Of a DNA stretch of 64,000 nt, positions 62,385 to 64,000 are shown one piece after another (position 1 is the stretch's first letter; every line of letters starts with the position of its first letter). The notes beneath the pieces were generated by a model. It was not told where the DNA came from, ran no database searches, and saw only the letters and a list, made by a program, of their open reading frames with translations. The translations under genes were made by a program, and so were the position numbers. Origin of the DNA: Guptibacillus algicola (GTDB lineage Bacteria > Bacillota > Bacilli > Bacillales > Guptibacillaceae); the NCBI RefSeq assembly GCF_020171805.1, contig NZ_JAIVAF010000001.1, positions 1,352,234 to 1,416,233 on the forward strand, written 5' to 3'.

Positions 62385-63236
62385 ATGTTGGAAAATATCA
62401 TTGAAGTACGTTCATTGATGAAAGCATTCGGTAATCAGGTGGCATTGGATGGAGTGGATTTTTCAGTAAGAAAAAAAGAAATCTTTGGTTTTCTCGGACC
62501 AAGTGGTTCTGGAAAAACGACGACGATAAAAATTTTGACAGATCAACTTTCACCTACCGATGGTGAGGCAACCGTTTTCGGAGTCCCCTCTCATCGATTA
62601 ACAAAGGAAGGTGCACATCGTAGAATCGGAATTCTAACAGATAATAGCGGAATGTATAATCGACTATCGATCTACGACAACCTTAAGTTGTACTGCGAGC
62701 TCTATGGGGTTACACATGCTCGTATCACTGACGTGTTAGAAATCGTAAACTTACAAGATGAGAAGAAGAAGGTCGTTTCTCAGCTATCTAAAGGAATGCT
62801 GCAACGCGTTCTTCTTGCGAGAGCCCTTTTGCATAAGCCGGACCTTCTTTTCTTAGATGAGCCGACCTCAGCACTAGATCCCGCTAACTCCCGACATATT
62901 TACCGTGGCTTGCGTGAGCTGAATAACGAAGGGACAACGATCTTTTTGACGACGCACGACATGAGCGAAGCTGAGTTGCTTTGCGATCGAGTCGCGTTCC
63001 TTCATGAAGGGAAGATTCAGTTACTTGATGAACCGAAGAAGATAAAAAGACAGTTTTCAGATTCAACGATTACGGTGGAGTTAAACGATGGAAGAAAAGT
63101 TGTTATGAAGAATGGACCGGAAGATGCTGAACAAATGCATCAGTATATGTCGAGCAGCCAGGTCGCCTCGATCTATTCAAACGAACCGACATTAGGAGAC
63201 ATCTTCATCAACGTAACAGGGAGGGAATTGGTATGA
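62385..63236 (+). CDS. ABC transporter ATP-binding protein
   Basis: A 283-residue ATPase starting at ATG 62385 behind GAGGAGG. Motifs are Walker A GPSGSGKTTTIKIL, signature LSKGMLQRVLLARAL, Walker B LLFLDEPTSALD, and switch His in LTTHDMSE, with a short C-terminal extension. It is of the drug/bacteriocin export type (CcmA/NatA group). It overlaps the permease gene by four bases. Position behind a LytTR regulator is typical of peptide-export or resistance systems. Confidence 0.9.
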   Translation: MLENIIEVRSLMKAFGNQVALDGVDFSVRKKEIFGFLGPSGSGKTTTIKILTDQLSPTDGEATVFGVPSHRLTKEGAHRRIGILTDNSGMYNRLSIYDNLKLYCELYGVTHARITDVLEIVNLQDEKKKVVSQLSKGMLQRVLLARALLHKPDLLFLDEPTSALDPANSRHIYRGLRELNNEGTTIFLTTHDMSEAELLCDRVAFLHEGKIQLLDEPKKIKRQFSDSTITVELNDGRKVVMKNGPEDAEQMHQYMSSSQVASIYSNEPTLGDIFINVTGRELV

Positions 63237-63943
63237 CTTTTTCGATGAAACGCGCGTATGCGATCTTCCAAAAAGATGTAAAAGATTTAACAAAAAATTT
63301 ATTCGTCATCACGACTGCACTCTTACCGCTCATATTAGCCGTTTTCTACGGTACATCTAATCTTATATCGATCGAAGCACACTACACCGTGATCAACCTC
63401 ACGTTCGCTGCAGTAGCCGTCTTTATCCAGAGTGCCTTAATTGCTGAAGAGAAGGAGAAAAATACGTTAAGAGGACTCATGCTTTCCCCTGCAACACTAT
63501 TAGAGATTCTGGGTGGTAAAAGCGCGCTAACGTTCCTTTTTACGATTGCGACGATCGTTGTTTGTTCGTTCATTACTGGGTATGAGCCTTCGAATCTAGT
63601 TGTAGTAGGAATTGCTATCCTTCTTTCCACTGTGTTTTATATCGCACTAGGTACGTTTGTGGGGTTGCTATCAAAGTCTGTGATGGAAGCATCGGTCATC
63701 GTGCTGCCGGTGATGTTTATTTTCGGATTTGGGTCGGTCCTGCAATCATTCGCGGACAAATATGCGATGCTAGCCTTCATTGAATATATGCCGAACGTGC
63801 AGCTTATCGAGTTAGCGAACAAAGTGGAAAATGGTGTAGGTATGACAGATCTTTGGCTACCGTTATTCGTTATCGCAGGATGGGCGGTTGTTAGCGGAGT
63901 ATGCGTGGTTTTAATGTATAAAAAAAGAGCATTGGATGATTAG
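63233..63943 (+). CDS. ABC-2 type permease
   Basis: A 236-residue membrane protein with six TM helices: an N-terminal pair (FVITTALLPLILAVFYG and the following helix), a central group (about 95-180) and one near the end (LPLFVIAGWAVVSGVCVVLMY). It has the compact layout of short ABC-2 permeases without a large external domain. It overlaps its ATPase gene. With the ATPase it exports an unknown compound; the six-Cys peptide operon nearby makes immunity a possibility. Confidence 0.85.
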   Translation: MTFSMKRAYAIFQKDVKDLTKNLFVITTALLPLILAVFYGTSNLISIEAHYTVINLTFAAVAVFIQSALIAEEKEKNTLRGLMLSPATLLEILGGKSALTFLFTIATIVVCSFITGYEPSNLVVVGIAILLSTVFYIALGTFVGLLSKSVMEASVIVLPVMFIFGFGSVLQSFADKYAMLAFIEYMPNVQLIELANKVENGVGMTDLWLPLFVIAGWAVVSGVCVVLMYKKRALDD

Positions 63944-63949
63944 AAATTA

Positions 63950-63991
63950 TTAAGAGCGGGGGTCAGGCACGTGCCTGACCCACGCTCTTAA
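63950..63991. repeat. 42-bp palindrome, second copy of the GTCAGGCACGTGCCTGAC core
   Basis: A 42-bp palindrome with one mismatch, starting seven bases after the permease stop. The central 18 bases equal those at 60842-60859, while the outer arms (TTAAGAGCG/CGCTCTTAA) differ from those of the other copy yet are still self-complementary. It acts as a terminator for the ABC operon. Confidence 0.75.
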
Positions 63992-64000
63992 CAATTTATT

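Noticed and set aside
1..64000. CRISPR arrays, tRNA, rRNA, transposases, phage genes
   Set aside because: I looked for regular direct repeats with unique spacers, tRNA-like ends and transposase motifs and saw none that hold up. The only short regular array is the operator-like one at 62250-62345.

Overview
The window reads as a chromosomal segment of a low-GC, Gram-positive Bacillaceae bacterium. The evidence is a SinR-type biofilm regulator, LCP and CpsB/YwqE proteins, TcaA-like zinc-ribbon membrane proteins, strong AGGAGG-type ribosome binding sites and Rho-independent terminators. I cannot name the genus or species from sequence alone. All family calls come from reading motifs; no database search was run.

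Region 1 (1-10.5 kb) is a type 2 lanthipeptide locus of the enterococcal cytolysin kind. On the minus strand lie a LuxR-type mini-regulator, a C39-peptidase exporter (LanT), a secreted subtilase (LanP), two precursor genes, the wreck of a third precursor gene and the start of the synthetase gene lanM, cut by the window edge. Next come a RRNPP-type regulator, overlapped by a gene for a secreted peptide holding three DELYPDP repeats, and an ABC export operon headed by a 3-TM protein. Two further precursor genes sit on the plus strand beside a CylR2-like repressor. Two matching promoter/operator modules drive the repressor and the ABC operon.

Region 2 (10.8-16.1 kb) has an anchored c-type cytochrome and three zinc-ribbon membrane proteins, two of them TcaA/YvbJ-like.

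Region 3 (16.4-38.5 kb, minus strand) is a SinR-linked exopolysaccharide locus: galE, sinR, two acyltransferases, a DUF218 protein, a bacillosamine-type amino-sugar pathway (4,6-dehydratase, aminotransferase, GNAT, phosphoglycosyltransferase), glycosyltransferases, a Wzz-like protein with a degenerate tyrosine-kinase partner, a Wzy-like polymerase, two right-handed beta-helix proteins, a FemAB-like transferase, a second phosphoglycosyltransferase, a flippase and an ATP-grasp protein. Perfect SinR-type operators precede the wzz-like gene and the flippase gene.

Region 4 (39.1-53.5 kb) is a second, separate Wzy-dependent capsule-type locus with an intact Wzz/kinase pair, phosphoglycosyltransferase, three GT2 enzymes, polymerase, flippase, dTDP-L-rhamnose genes and galU. 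A PHP phosphatase gene and a divergent LCP ligase gene lie at its head. Its middle is markedly AT-rich, suggesting acquisition by transfer.

Region 5 (53.6-64 kb) holds several microproteins and a second candidate bacteriocin system. That system is a six-cysteine peptide whose cysteine spacing resembles CS-alpha-beta defensins, flanked by two thioredoxin-like proteins, a MauE-like membrane protein, an ABC exporter and two orphan Opp-type permeases. A LytTR regulator fused to a dead ABC ATPase domain and an ABC-2 exporter follow.

The strongest candidates for undescribed biology are the DELYPDP peptide/receptor pair, the defensin-like peptide operon and the twin CylR2-like promoter modules.
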